Part shown: positions 8,247-17,063 of the stretch, piece by piece
How positions within the stretch are numbered: position 1 is the first letter of the stretch
Layout: every line of letters starts with the position of its first letter
Origin: Prolixibacteraceae bacterium
GTDB lineage: Bacteria; Bacteroidota; Bacteroidia; Bacteroidales; Prolixibacteraceae
Direction: 5' to 3'
DNA length: 37,308 bases
Assembly (NCBI GenBank): GCA_016933815.1
Contig: JAFGAF010000392.1
Location: 1 to 37,308, forward strand
Translations under genes and position numbers: made by a program
Notes under the pieces: model-generated
Told to the model about the DNA's origin: nothing
Seen by the model: the letters and a program-made list of their open reading frames with translations, nothing else
Databases searched by the model: none

Positions 8247-8694
8247 CCTCAATCACTTTTAATAATTCAATTCTCGACTCAAATTCAGGTTCTTTCGCTT
8301 CGAAACCAATTATCGAAAAACCATTTTTCAATGCAAAACGAAGCATGTTAACATGTTTGTTTCGGGTTTTAAACCTAATTGACCTGAAAAATTTCATTCG
8401 TGCTTGTTCTTCAAGTTTATTTAACAAGCCCAAAGCCACTCCTTGGTTACGAAAAGGAGGCAACACAGCTCCAAGCCACGAATAAACCGACCCGTCGAAA
8501 TAACGATTATATGCAACTTTACAGCCGATAATTTTACCGGCATATTCAGCCACAATAATAATCGATTCGACATTGGCAAGGCGATTTAAAATCATTTCGA
8601 CTGAGAATTCACCATCGAATTCAGGTATTTGGTTCAACAAATCAGCCACAACATCAATTTCTGATTTTGAAAGTAAACAATACTTTATTCCCAT
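8233..8694 (-). CDS. GNAT family N-acetyltransferase
   Basis: From the ATG at 8694 the protein has 153 residues. The track start at 8733 is a TTG and adds 13 hydrophobic residues unlike a GNAT beginning. The acetyl-CoA loop reads PPFRNQGVALGLL, matching the R/Q-x-x-G-x-G/A motif in slightly relaxed form. The following helix (LEEQARMKFF) and the strand FALKNGFSIIGFE are also GNAT-like. Such enzymes move an acetyl group to an amine; the substrate is unknown. The gene overlaps the small cysteine-rich gene by 14 bases, suggesting shared translation. Confidence 0.85.
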   Translation of the reverse strand: MGIKYCLLSKSEIDVVADLLNQIPEFDGEFSVEMILNRLANVESIIIVAEYAGKIIGCKVAYNRYFDGSVYSWLGAVLPPFRNQGVALGLLNKLEEQARMKFFRSIRFKTRNKHVNMLRFALKNGFSIIGFEAKEPEFESRIELLKVIEDGKE

Positions 8695-8831
8695 AAAAAA
8701 ACAGGTTTTAAATACAGTAAAAACGACAAACAAATAAGCTCAAAAATATACAGCCAAAGCATTAAAAACAATACATTTCAATTGATCAATCATTTTTCGA
8801 TTATTTAACAGCCCAAGTTATTGAATATTGT

Positions 8832-8839
8832 TAAATTTG
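8832..8839 (+). promoter_or_regulatory. -7 promoter element of nadC (TAAATTTG)
   Basis: TAAATTTG is an exact match to the Bacteroidota -7 consensus TAnnTTTG, 20 bases before the nadC ATG. No TTTG box is seen at the usual upstream distance. It lies inside the N-terminal extension proposed by the ORF track, which supports starting nadC at the downstream ATG. Confidence 0.5.
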
Positions 8840-8859
8840 CAGCCTCAAATATCAAAACA

Positions 8860-9702
8860 ATGGATAATAGCATATTACAACAAATCGACAGCATTATTGA
8901 AGCCGGCTTAAAAGAAGACATCAATACCGGCGATATTACAAGCAATTTATTAATTCCGGCCGAAAGCAAATGTACAGCCTACATGGTTGCAAAAGCCGAT
9001 GGTATTATAGCCGGCTTGCAAGTTGCCGAAGCCGTTTTCAAAAAACTCGATCCAAAAATGAGCTTCAAGTATGAAGTTAACGATGGACAAAAAATAAAAA
9101 ATGGCGATTTAATATGCACTTTTACCGGCACCTACCGTGCAATACTAACAGGCGAAAGGCTGGCCCTAAACTTTTTGCAACGCATGTCGGGCATAGCTAC
9201 CGAAACCGCAAAATATGTTGAAGCAGTTAAAGGTTTCGACACTAAAATACTCGACACACGCAAAACCGTGCCCGGATTGCGCTTGCTCGACAAATATGCG
9301 GTTAAAGCCGGAGGAGGAACCAACCACCGCATTGGACTTTACGATATGGTTATGATTAAAGACAACCACATTAGCGTAGCAGGCAGCATTAGCAAAGCCG
9401 TTGAAGCAATACGGCCAAACATTCCTGCCAACATGAAAATTGAGGTTGAAACAACTACCATCGACGAGGTAAACGAAGCCTTAGAAGCGGGTGCCGATAT
9501 TATCATGCTTGACAACATGGATAACGAAACCATGGCAAAAGCTGTAGGAATCATAAACGGAAAAGCAAAAGTAGAAGCATCGGGCAATATGAGCCTGAGC
9601 AGGGTTTGCGAAGTAGCAGCTACCGGTGTCGATTTCATTTCAATTGGAGCCTTAACCCACTCGGTGACAGCACTCGACATCAGTCAAAAAATAAAAGCAT
9701 AA
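8860..9702 (+). CDS. nadC: nicotinate-nucleotide pyrophosphorylase (quinolinate phosphoribosyltransferase)
   Basis: NadC turns quinolinate and PRPP into nicotinate mononucleotide, CO2 and pyrophosphate, the last step of de novo NAD precursor synthesis. The ATG at 8860 gives 280 residues, the usual length. The track start at 8821 is a TTG located upstream of a -7 promoter motif, so I reject it. Signatures include LKEDINTGDITS, the PRPP region DTRKTVPGLRLLDKYAVKAG, GGGTNHRIGL and the C-terminal EASGNMSL barrel strand. coaX follows after four bases, so both are expected on one message. nadA and nadB are not in the window. Confidence 0.97.
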   Translation: MDNSILQQIDSIIEAGLKEDINTGDITSNLLIPAESKCTAYMVAKADGIIAGLQVAEAVFKKLDPKMSFKYEVNDGQKIKNGDLICTFTGTYRAILTGERLALNFLQRMSGIATETAKYVEAVKGFDTKILDTRKTVPGLRLLDKYAVKAGGGTNHRIGLYDMVMIKDNHISVAGSISKAVEAIRPNIPANMKIEVETTTIDEVNEALEAGADIIMLDNMDNETMAKAVGIINGKAKVEASGNMSLSRVCEVAATGVDFISIGALTHSVTALDISQKIKA

Positions 9703-9706
9703 GCCA

Positions 9707-10453
9707 ATGCCAAACCTGGTAATCGACATTGGCAACACGCGTACAAAAGTTGCAGTATTCGAAAACAACCGAATGCTAAAAAGCAGCTTAACCGAGTCGC
9801 TTACCAACGAATACATTGAGCAATTTGTTGCCAATTTTTCTGAAATCAATAATGCCATAATTTCGTCGGTTCGAAACAACACAAGCGAAATTCAGCAAAT
9901 TATTTCAAAGCATGTGGCACACACCCTGGTACTCGATCACAATACACCCATACCCATCGAAAACCTATACCAAACACCGCAAACCTTGGGCAAAGACAGG
10001 CTTGCCGCTGCAGTTGGTGCCAATTACCTCTACCCCAACTCAGACCTGTTAATTATTGACGCAGGAACAGCAATTACCTACGATTTTGTTAACAACAAAA
10101 ACCAGTATAAGGGTGGCTTTATTACTCCGGGACTGAATATGCGTTTTAAAGCCTTGCACCAATTCACACAAAAATTACCGCTGTTGCAAGCATCGGAGCC
10201 ACAAAAATATGAAGGCATCAATACCGAAAGCTCGATTATTGGCGGAATTCAATACGGAATTGAAGGCGAAGCCAAACAAATAATTGAGCATTTCAAACTG
10301 AACACCAACAAATTAATGATAATTTTAACAGGAGGAGACACAAAGTATTTTGAAAAATTATTAAAAAATTACAAATTTGTAGCCCTTGAAATAATCCTGT
10401 TAGGATTAAATATCATATTAGAATTCAATAAAATACATAACAATAAAAAATAA
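9707..10453 (+). CDS. coaX: type III pantothenate kinase
   Basis: CoaX phosphorylates pantothenate, the first step of coenzyme A synthesis. This 248-residue member of the ASKHA fold has the three expected motifs: the phosphate-1 loop DIGNTRTKVAVF near residues 6-17, the central LGKDRLAAAVGA with IDAGTAITYD, and GGFITPGLNMRFKALH. Type III kinases are typically insensitive to feedback by CoA. The gene is four bases downstream of nadC, a pairing that puts two cofactor pathways under one promoter. Confidence 0.95.
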   Translation: MPNLVIDIGNTRTKVAVFENNRMLKSSLTESLTNEYIEQFVANFSEINNAIISSVRNNTSEIQQIISKHVAHTLVLDHNTPIPIENLYQTPQTLGKDRLAAAVGANYLYPNSDLLIIDAGTAITYDFVNNKNQYKGGFITPGLNMRFKALHQFTQKLPLLQASEPQKYEGINTESSIIGGIQYGIEGEAKQIIEHFKLNTNKLMIILTGGDTKYFEKLLKNYKFVALEIILLGLNIILEFNKIHNNKK

Positions 10454-10516
10454 CTATAAAATGTTGGCATGTAATTTGTTTTTACACATGCAAAATAAAT
10501 AAGAAATAAGAGAATT

Positions 10517-12121
10517 ATGAAAGCGATCAAAACATCAGTTATTGTTGTACTTTTAGCCACCATATCGATGGTAAGCTTTGCACAAAGAACCATTACAGGG
10601 GTTGTTTACAACAATGGTACTCCGGCAGCAGGGATACTCGTTGAAGCACACCGTACGAGCGATAGTTTCTTTACCGGTTTCGACGGCGTTTACAAAATTG
10701 AAGTATCTGAAAAAACTAAGTTTATTAAGTTTACTTTTCTCGAAGAATCAAAAAAAGTAAACATGGAAGACATCACTTCCGATCAATTTAATTTTAGCTG
10801 GGATGGAGCTGAAATTCCCGATGGAATGGACGAACCGGGTGCAATTCTAAAAACACTCGAGGAACTTCAAAAAGATCGCGACTCGGAATTCCTCAGCAAC
10901 TATTCGTTGTACCGCGAGTTTCTTAAACAAAACGATATCAATTCAGCGCTCCCTCATTGGAGAATTGTTTATAAGATTTATCCAAAATCGACTACTCAAA
11001 TCTATATCGATGGTTTGAAAATTATGGAAAGCAAAATGAATGAAGCCATGATTACCGAAACCAAAAAAGCCTACCTCGATACCATGATGATGATTTACGA
11101 TAAGAGGATGAAACATTTCGACAGTGTTGGCGAATTAATGGGACGCAAAGCTGCCAAATACCTCGAAGTTGTTTTAACACTCGATTTAAACGAAGATGAA
11201 TTAATCGAAGCCATCAAAAAAGGTAACGGATTTGCCGAAAAATCAATCAACGAATCGAAAAGCAAAACCGAGCCTGCAGTGTTAGTGCTTTACATGCAAT
11301 CGACCCGTCGTTTGTATTCGGTTCACGAGTACAACCAAACTACAGTTCTCGAAAACTACGAGAAGGTAATGAGCCTGCTCGATGAGCAAACAAAAGACGC
11401 GGAGACAAAAGAAAAAGCCGAACAAGCACTTCCTTTAATTGAACAAATTATGGAAGGCAGTGGTGCTCTCGACTGCGAATCGATGGAAAAAATGTACAGC
11501 GCCAAGTTCAACGAAAATCCAAACGATGTTGACCAAATCAAAAAAATGTTGCGCATGTTCCGCAAAAGCAACTGCGAAAACGACTTGGTTGTTTCAATGT
11601 CGGAAAAACTTTATAAACTTGAGCCATCGGCCGAATCGGCTTACAACATGGCTCGCATGTTTTTGAAAAAAGAAGAACACGATAAGGCTTTTGAATATTA
11701 CGAAAAAGCTTATACCGAAGAAACCGACAACGATTTAAAAGCAACTTATTATTACGAAGCCGCAGCATTAGCTCTTCAAAAAAATATGTTGCAACGTGCT
11801 CGCGACCTTGCCAAACAAGCAGTAAAAATTAAATCGGATTACTGCGAAGCCTACATGTTAATTGGCGAAATATATGGTCAAGCCAGTAAAGATTACAGCT
11901 CCGACGATTTTGAACGTAGCACAGTATTTTGGGTAGCTGTTGATTACTTCAAAAAAGCAGCCGGTTTCGAGAATTGCAAAAACGATGCAAACAGTAAAGT
12001 ACGTTTTTACGAAAGCTACTACCCCAGCAAAGACGAAGCATTCTTCAGAAGTTTGAACGCAGGCGACTCACACACTGTTGGTGGCTGGATTAACGAAACA
12101 ACCAAGGTTCGTGTTAAATAA
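10517..12121 (+). CDS. secreted TPR protein with N-terminal carboxypeptidase-regulatory-like domain
   Basis: The 534-residue protein begins with a signal peptide ending in SFAQ. Residues ~25-85 form a CarboxypepD_reg-like beta domain (ITGVVYNNGTPAAGILVEA, FDGVYKIEV). The remainder is helical, with recognisable TPRs near 370-460 (SAYNMARMFLKKEEHDKAFEYY, YEAAALALQKNMLQRARDLAKQA). It is therefore an exported scaffold, in the periplasm or on the outer membrane. The end overlaps the likely GTG start of lptC by 11 bases, which hints at a link with lipopolysaccharide transport or envelope upkeep. In the 63-base gap upstream, GCATGT (10467) and ACATGC (10486) form a short inverted repeat of unclear meaning. 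Confidence 0.83.
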   Translation: MKAIKTSVIVVLLATISMVSFAQRTITGVVYNNGTPAAGILVEAHRTSDSFFTGFDGVYKIEVSEKTKFIKFTFLEESKKVNMEDITSDQFNFSWDGAEIPDGMDEPGAILKTLEELQKDRDSEFLSNYSLYREFLKQNDINSALPHWRIVYKIYPKSTTQIYIDGLKIMESKMNEAMITETKKAYLDTMMMIYDKRMKHFDSVGELMGRKAAKYLEVVLTLDLNEDELIEAIKKGNGFAEKSINESKSKTEPAVLVLYMQSTRRLYSVHEYNQTTVLENYEKVMSLLDEQTKDAETKEKAEQALPLIEQIMEGSGALDCESMEKMYSAKFNENPNDVDQIKKMLRMFRKSNCENDLVVSMSEKLYKLEPSAESAYNMARMFLKKEEHDKAFEYYEKAYTEETDNDLKATYYYEAAALALQKNMLQRARDLAKQAVKIKSDYCEAYMLIGEIYGQASKDYSSDDFERSTVFWVAVDYFKKAAGFENCKNDANSKVRFYESYYPSKDEAFFRSLNAGDSHTVGGWINETTKVRVK

Positions 12122-12695
12122 GAAAAAAATAAAACATATCAAAAGTTTAAGCATTGCAACTACCTGGTTAGTTGCAGTGCTTTTTTTGTCATGCCAAAAC
12201 AACAACATCGACAAAATAAGATCGTTTTCGCACCCGCCGGGCTCACCAAGTTTAGTAGCCAACGATGTAGAACTGCTGTTTTCCGATTCGGCAAAAATCA
12301 ATTTCATGTTAAATGCTCCTCTGGTTAAAATTTTCGACGATGTTGACGATCCCTACAAAGAATTCCCCGAAGGCTTTGTTATTACGCAATTCAATAAAAA
12401 CAACGACATAACATCATACATTAAAGCCGATTACGGAAAGTATTACGAGAAAAAATCGATTTGGGAAGCTAGGCAGAACGTTGTTGCCGTAACCGAAACC
12501 AACGACAGTCTTTTAACCGATATTCTTTTCTGGGACGAAGAAAAAAATCAAATCTATTCCGATCAATTTGTAAAATTCATTCAAAATGAGGATATTATAA
12601 CAGGTATCGGATTTGAGTCGGATTTACAAATGCAACGATGGAAAATCAAAGAAATCAAGGGTACCATTTTGGTTGAAGTTGAAGAAGAGGAATAA
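12111..12695 (+). CDS. lptC: LptC-like LPS export lipoprotein
   Basis: LptC sits in the inner membrane and hands lipopolysaccharide from the LptB2FG transporter to LptA. The track starts at a TTG (12078) deep inside the previous gene. I choose the GTG at 12111, which gives 194 residues with a Lys-rich n-region, a hydrophobic core and lipobox LFLSC. The body has the LptC pattern: DVELLFSDSAKINFMLNAPLVKIF, then EFPEGFVITQFN, IKADYGKYYEKKSIWEARQNVVAV and the tail GIGFESDLQMQRWKIKEIKGTI. It overlaps the TPR gene by 11 bases and lies two bases before the CorC-like gene. The exact start remains the main doubt. Confidence 0.8.
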   Translation: MLNKKKIKHIKSLSIATTWLVAVLFLSCQNNNIDKIRSFSHPPGSPSLVANDVELLFSDSAKINFMLNAPLVKIFDDVDDPYKEFPEGFVITQFNKNNDITSYIKADYGKYYEKKSIWEARQNVVAVTETNDSLLTDILFWDEEKNQIYSDQFVKFIQNEDIITGIGFESDLQMQRWKIKEIKGTILVEVEEEE

Positions 12696-12697
12696 TC

Positions 12698-13960
12698 ATG
12701 AGCGCTCCTGTTATCATTCTTATTACAATTATATTCTCGGCTTTTTTCTCGGGAATGGAAATAGCATTTGTTTCGGCCAACAAATTGAGCCTCGAAATGG
12801 ATAAAAAGCAAGGCAACCTAACTGCCGGAATTCTAAACATATTCACTTCGAACCCGGGACAATACATAGCCACAATGTTGGTTGGCAACAACATTGCTTT
12901 GGTAATTTACGGTATGGCAGTTGCGCGTTTACTTGAACCGCAATTAGAATCATTTATCGATTCCGATATATTAATTCTTCTTATAAACACATTATTATCA
13001 ACCATCGTAATTCTATTTACCGCCGAATTTCTGCCCAAAACGCTTTTCAGGTTCAATGCAAACGGATTTTTAAAAGCGTTCTCGTTACCGGTTCTGTTCT
13101 TCTATATAATATTGTACCCTGTATCGCATTTTTCGATGTTCGTTTCAAAAAAAATGATTAGTTTGTTCTTCAAAACCAAAATAAATAGCGATAACGAAAA
13201 CAAGGTATTCACCAAAGTTGATTTAGACCACTACATCAATCAACCCGATAACCCGCAAATGCAAAACAATACCGAAGATGAAGAAACCGAAATTACCCTT
13301 TTTAAAAATGCGCTCGATTTTTCAAACATAAAAGTACGCGACTGTATGGTTCCGCGAACCGAAATACAAGCTGTTGACGAAGAAACCCCACTTGAACAAA
13401 TACGACAACTGTTCATTAAAACAGGTTACTCAAAAATATTGGTTTATCGCGAATCGATCGACAACATTATTGGCTACGTTCACACTTTACAAATGTTCGA
13501 CAATGCCAGCGATATAAAAAAATTGATCAACGCAATCTCAATTGTACCCGAAACCATGTCGGTTAGTAAACTGCTGGGCATTTTCACCCAAAAACGAAAA
13601 TCAATTGCGATAGTTGTTGACGAGTTTGGCGGCACATCGGGCTTAATAACCACCGAAGATATTTTAGAAGAAATTTTTGGCGATATTGAAGACGAACACG
13701 ATGTTGACGAACTGGTAACAAAACAAATTAAAGATAACGAATGGATACTTTCGGCCCGCCACGAAATAAACTGGCTGAACGAAAAGTATCATTTTAACCT
13801 CCCCGAAAACGACGAATACGATACTTTAGCCGGCTTAATTATCGACAAATGCGAAAGTATTCCGAAAATAAACGCCTTAATTAACATCGAAAACTTCGAA
13901 TTCAGGGTATTAAAAGCCTCAGACATAAGGATTGAACTGGTTTTAATGAAAATATTTTAA
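12698..13960 (+). CDS. CNNM/CBS/CorC-HlyC membrane protein (hemolysin family, GldE-like)
   Basis: Domain order in this 420-residue protein is a DUF21 (CNNM) membrane unit near 1-160, beginning SAFFSGMEIAFVSANKLSLEM, a CBS pair near 205-335 (VRDCMVPRTEIQAV, EFGGTSGLITTEDILEEIFGD), and a CorC_HlyC C-terminal domain. Relatives affect magnesium or cobalt transport; in gliding Bacteroidota a paralog is called GldE. Sequence alone cannot separate these roles. It is two bases after lptC and about 100 before the PpiD gene; this order is familiar from other Bacteroidia genomes. Confidence 0.88.
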   Translation: MSAPVIILITIIFSAFFSGMEIAFVSANKLSLEMDKKQGNLTAGILNIFTSNPGQYIATMLVGNNIALVIYGMAVARLLEPQLESFIDSDILILLINTLLSTIVILFTAEFLPKTLFRFNANGFLKAFSLPVLFFYIILYPVSHFSMFVSKKMISLFFKTKINSDNENKVFTKVDLDHYINQPDNPQMQNNTEDEETEITLFKNALDFSNIKVRDCMVPRTEIQAVDEETPLEQIRQLFIKTGYSKILVYRESIDNIIGYVHTLQMFDNASDIKKLINAISIVPETMSVSKLLGIFTQKRKSIAIVVDEFGGTSGLITTEDILEEIFGDIEDEHDVDELVTKQIKDNEWILSARHEINWLNEKYHFNLPENDEYDTLAGLIIDKCESIPKINALINIENFEFRVLKASDIRIELVLMKIF

Positions 13961-13987
13961 GAGAATACAATTCAAGAATATTTTACA

Positions 13988-14018
13988 TTAGGATACAAAC
14001 CTAAAATTATTATCTTCG
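13988..14018 (+). promoter_or_regulatory. promoter of the PpiD-like gene (TTAG-N19-TATCTTCG)
   Basis: TTAG at 13988 and TATCTTCG at 14011 each differ by one base from the Bacteroidota boxes TTTG and TAnnTTTG. They are spaced exactly 19 bases apart, 46 bases before the ATG. The spacing makes this a better candidate than either box alone. Confidence 0.5.
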
Positions 14019-14064
14019 TAGCTCGAAATTTTAAACCATTTATAAGTAAAATAAATAAGTACAA

Positions 14065-16179
14065 ATGGCAACTTTACAGAAACTAAGAGACCGTGCAGGT
14101 TTGTTGATAGCCATAGTGATATTTGTCGCTTTGGCAGCTTTTATTTTAGGCGATTTACTACAATCGGGAAGTTCAGTTTTCATGGGAAAACAAATGGAAA
14201 TTGCAGAAATTGACGGAGAATCAATCGAGTATCCCGAATTTCAGCAACGATTTGATCAAATTGCCAACATATACAAACAAAACAATCAAACCAACACCCT
14301 TGACGAAAATGCTTATCAGCAAATTTTAAATCAAACTTGGGAAACATTAGTTAACGAAACCCTTATGGGCGAAGTTTATCAAAACTTAGGCATTGAAGTA
14401 ACATCCGACGAAATGTTCGAAATGGTTCAAGGTAATAAACTTCATCCAATTATTGTTCAGGTTTTTGGCAACCAACAAACCGGCGAAGTTGACAAAGCTC
14501 AGGTAATTCAATTTTTGAAGTACTTGCAAGACAACCCCGACGCTCCGCAAATGGAAAGCTGGTTGAATATTGAGCGCGAAGTAATGAAGGCAAAACTGAA
14601 CACAAAGTACACCGACCTTGTGGGTAAAGCCCTCTATGCAAACTCGCTACAAGCGAAACAAAGCCTTGCAGTTAAGGAAAAAGTAGCTAACCTTCAGTTC
14701 ATACAGAAGAAATTTAATAGCATAGCCGACAGCACTGTTACTTTTACCGAAAGCGAATTGAAAGATTACTACAACAAAAACATCGATCAGTACAAGCAAG
14801 ATGCACAAAAAACCATTAACTACATTGTTTTCAATATTGTACCATCGGAACAAGACGAAAAAGATGTTGAAAAATGGATCAACGATATTAAACGCGAATT
14901 CGAAAATGCTACCGACAACGTTCAGTTTGTGAACATGAATGCCGACAACCGTTTCGACGATGTTTACACTAAAAGCGACATGCTTAGTGAAGAGCTTTCT
15001 GCTTGGGCATTTTCAGCTGAAACCGGCGAAGTTTATGGCACCTACCGCGAAGGAAATGTTTACAAATTAGCTAAACTGAACGATACAATGTTGTTGCCCG
15101 ACTCGGTAAAAGCAAGTCACATTCTCATTCGTGCCGAAAATGCAAACGAAGCTCAAATGGCTTTTACTGTTGCCGACAGCCTTAAAAATGCAATCGAAAA
15201 CAAAGCAGTAAGTTTCGAACAAGCTGCAAAAGATAATTCACAAGACGGATCGGCTGCAAACGGTGGCGACCTTGGCTGGTTTGGACGTGGCGTTATGGTA
15301 GCTCCTTTCGAAAAAGCTGCTTTCAGGGCCGAGCTCAACGAAGTGGTTATGGTACAAACACAATTTGGCTTCCACTTAATTAAAGTAACTGCCCAAAGCA
15401 AAAAATCGAAACACGTACAATTGGCAATTCTCGACCGTGAAATTGTTCCAAGTACTGCTACCTACCAAAAATTGTATTCCGACGCAAGTAAGTTTGCCGC
15501 CGAAGCCACTAACCTCGAAGGCTTTAACACAAAAGCCGATGAAATGGGCTTAAGCAAACGTGCTGCCGTTATCAAAGAAAACGATCGCCAGATTACAGGT
15601 TTAGGTGCATCGCGCAACCTCGTCAGGGCTGCCTTTATCGATAGCAAAGTTGGCGATTTAGTAAGTGGCACCGACAATTCACCTGTTTTCGAAATCGACA
15701 ACAAATTTGTTGTTGCTGCTCTTGTCTCAAGCCAAAAAGAAGGTAACCAGCCTTTCGATGCAGTAAAAGCCAGAGTTGAAAACGAAGTAATTAAAGATAA
15801 AAAGAAAGCAATGCTTTTGGCCGATTTCACAAAAGCGAAAGCTGCCAGCATTGAAGAAACAGCTCAAAACCTTGGATTGGAAGTTGAATCGGCTAACGGA
15901 TTTAATTTCAATTACGGATCGGTTAATGCTATAGGTTACGAACCATCAATCAATGGTGCTGCTTCGGCCCTCGAAGTTGGAGTACTTTCGAACCCGATTG
16001 CAGGCCGTAACGGTGTTTACTTTATTAAAATAACCGAAATTAACGGACAAACCGAAGAAACAATTGAGCAAGAAAAAACCGCATTGTACGAGTCGTCGAG
16101 CTACAGAGCAAATTTCCAAGCCTTGCAAGCCATCAAAAACAATGTCGAAATTGTTGACAAACGTTCGAAGTTTTACTAA
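14065..16179 (+). CDS. PpiD-like peptidylprolyl isomerase with SurA_N and parvulin domains
   Basis: This 704-residue protein is anchored by one N-terminal membrane helix (LIAIVIFVALAAFILGDLL), so the bulk lies in the periplasm. A SurA_N-type chaperone region follows, with NQTWETLVNETLMGEVYQNLG near residues 90-110. A parvulin domain spans about 347-445 (ASHILIRA, NGGDLGWFGRGVMVAPFEKAAF, FGFHLIKVT). A long helical C-terminal part ends at KRSKFY. Such proteins help exported and outer-membrane proteins fold, and may turn proline bonds. It appears to have its own promoter and a strong terminator, and it follows lptC and the CorC-like gene, so it belongs to an envelope-assembly neighbourhood. Confidence 0.92.
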   Translation: MATLQKLRDRAGLLIAIVIFVALAAFILGDLLQSGSSVFMGKQMEIAEIDGESIEYPEFQQRFDQIANIYKQNNQTNTLDENAYQQILNQTWETLVNETLMGEVYQNLGIEVTSDEMFEMVQGNKLHPIIVQVFGNQQTGEVDKAQVIQFLKYLQDNPDAPQMESWLNIEREVMKAKLNTKYTDLVGKALYANSLQAKQSLAVKEKVANLQFIQKKFNSIADSTVTFTESELKDYYNKNIDQYKQDAQKTINYIVFNIVPSEQDEKDVEKWINDIKREFENATDNVQFVNMNADNRFDDVYTKSDMLSEELSAWAFSAETGEVYGTYREGNVYKLAKLNDTMLLPDSVKASHILIRAENANEAQMAFTVADSLKNAIENKAVSFEQAAKDNSQDGSAANGGDLGWFGRGVMVAPFEKAAFRAELNEVVMVQTQFGFHLIKVTAQSKKSKHVQLAILDREIVPSTATYQKLYSDASKFAAEATNLEGFNTKADEMGLSKRAAVIKENDRQITGLGASRNLVRAAFIDSKVGDLVSGTDNSPVFEIDNKFVVAALVSSQKEGNQPFDAVKARVENEVIKDKKKAMLLADFTKAKAASIEETAQNLGLEVESANGFNFNYGSVNAIGYEPSINGAASALEVGVLSNPIAGRNGVYFIKITEINGQTEETIEQEKTALYESSSYRANFQALQAIKNNVEIVDKRSKFY

Positions 16180-16195
16180 CAGATTCATATATCGT

Positions 16196-16235
16196 AAAAA
16201 AGCTGTATTGGCATTTGCCGGTGCAGCTTTTTTTT
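16196..16235 (+). terminator. intrinsic terminator after the PpiD-like gene
   Basis: GCTGTATTGGC (16202-16212) pairs along its whole length with GCCGGTGCAGC (16217-16227), using four G-U pairs, around an ATTT loop. A-runs before and eight T after the stem complete it. It starts 16 bases after the stop codon. Confidence 0.85.
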
Positions 16236-16299
16236 GTTTTTACGCAACCTTTTCTTATCGCAAAAAATCATATAACTGTTGATTTAAAAAGGGAAAACT

Positions 16300-16971
16300 A
16301 TGAAACGAAAAGTATTTATTTTACCGCTATTGCTACTCATGGCATTTATGCTATCGTGTAGCGAAAACGAAGATGAAGGTTACTCGCTGGGCAAAATTTG
16401 GATCAGCATGGGATTGGTTGACACCATTAACACCATGGGATACGACTTTGTTATTTACACCGACAATGGCGATACACTGCTGCCTGCGGCCAATGCCGTT
16501 AAACATTTTGAAACATTCAACCAACAACGCGTAATTGTGAACTACACCAAACTTGGCGACATGGGCGACTCGTCGAAAGTGTATTATGTAAAAATAAACA
16601 AGCTCGACAATGTGCTTTACAAACAAATTGTTGAACAAAGCAAAATAAGCACCGATAACCTGGGCGCCGATCCGGTAAACATTACCGATATGTGGACAAA
16701 TAAAAACATGTTAAACATTGAATTTAGCTATTGGGGCGAATACAAAACCCACCTGATTAATCTTGAGTTGATCAATAACGAGTCGGAACATGCCGAACTT
16801 ATTTTCAGACACAATAGTCAAAACGACAATCTGAGCTACTATTACAATGCTATTGTTACTTTTAACCTTGAAAAAATTAAAATTGAAGGACAAAACGAAC
16901 GAAACTTTATTGTAAAATGGACAGATTACAATGACGAAGAGCACGAAATGAACGGAACATTAAAGTACTAA
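16300..16971 (+). CDS. NigD-like lipoprotein
   Basis: The 223-residue protein carries a lipoprotein signal peptide with lipobox FMLSC, so it should be attached to a membrane facing outward. The N-terminal domain (GYSLGKIWISMGLVDT, YDFVIYTDNGDTLLPA, QRVIVNYTKLGD) and the C-terminal part (FSYWGEYKTHLINLEL, IVKWTDYNDEEHEM) match the NigD-like families of Bacteroidia. NigD was named from a bacteriocin region in Prevotella, but most relatives have no known function. Terminators lie on both sides, so it looks monocistronic. No convincing promoter was found in the 60 bases before it. Confidence 0.85.
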   Translation: MKRKVFILPLLLLMAFMLSCSENEDEGYSLGKIWISMGLVDTINTMGYDFVIYTDNGDTLLPAANAVKHFETFNQQRVIVNYTKLGDMGDSSKVYYVKINKLDNVLYKQIVEQSKISTDNLGADPVNITDMWTNKNMLNIEFSYWGEYKTHLINLELINNESEHAELIFRHNSQNDNLSYYYNAIVTFNLEKIKIEGQNERNFIVKWTDYNDEEHEMNGTLKY

Positions 16972-16972
16972 A

Positions 16973-17010
16973 AGAGGGAGGCATTAAATACCTCCCTCTC
17001 CTCTCTTTTC
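16973..17010. terminator. terminator between the NigD-like gene and the convergent receiver gene
   Basis: AGAGGGAGG (16973-16981) pairs perfectly with CCTCCCTCT (16991-16999) around a nine-base loop. A T-rich stretch (CTCTCTTTT) follows on the plus strand, and a short A-run before the stem gives TTTT on the minus strand. It begins immediately after the NigD-like stop codon and may serve both converging genes. Confidence 0.75.
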
Positions 17011-17063
17011 CTAAACACCAAAAATGAAAAAACTACTCAAATCAACCACTCAAATCAACACAA

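Noticed and set aside
8821-8859. Longer NadC starting at TTG
   Set aside because: It contains the exact -7 box TAAATTTG, and the ATG at 8860 gives the usual NadC length.
10467-10491. GCATGT...ACATGC inverted repeat before the TPR gene
   Set aside because: Six-base arms with a 13-base gap and no T-run are weak and can be chance in AT-rich DNA; noted in the gene entry only.
12078-12110. TTG start of the LptC gene
   Set aside because: It lies 44 bases inside the preceding gene and adds residues before an otherwise complete lipoprotein signal; the GTG at 12111 fits better.
16236-16299. Possible promoter for the NigD-like gene (TTTG-N19-TATCGCAA)
   Set aside because: The spacing fits, but the -7 half GCAA does not match TTTG, and the TTTG overlaps the terminator T-run.
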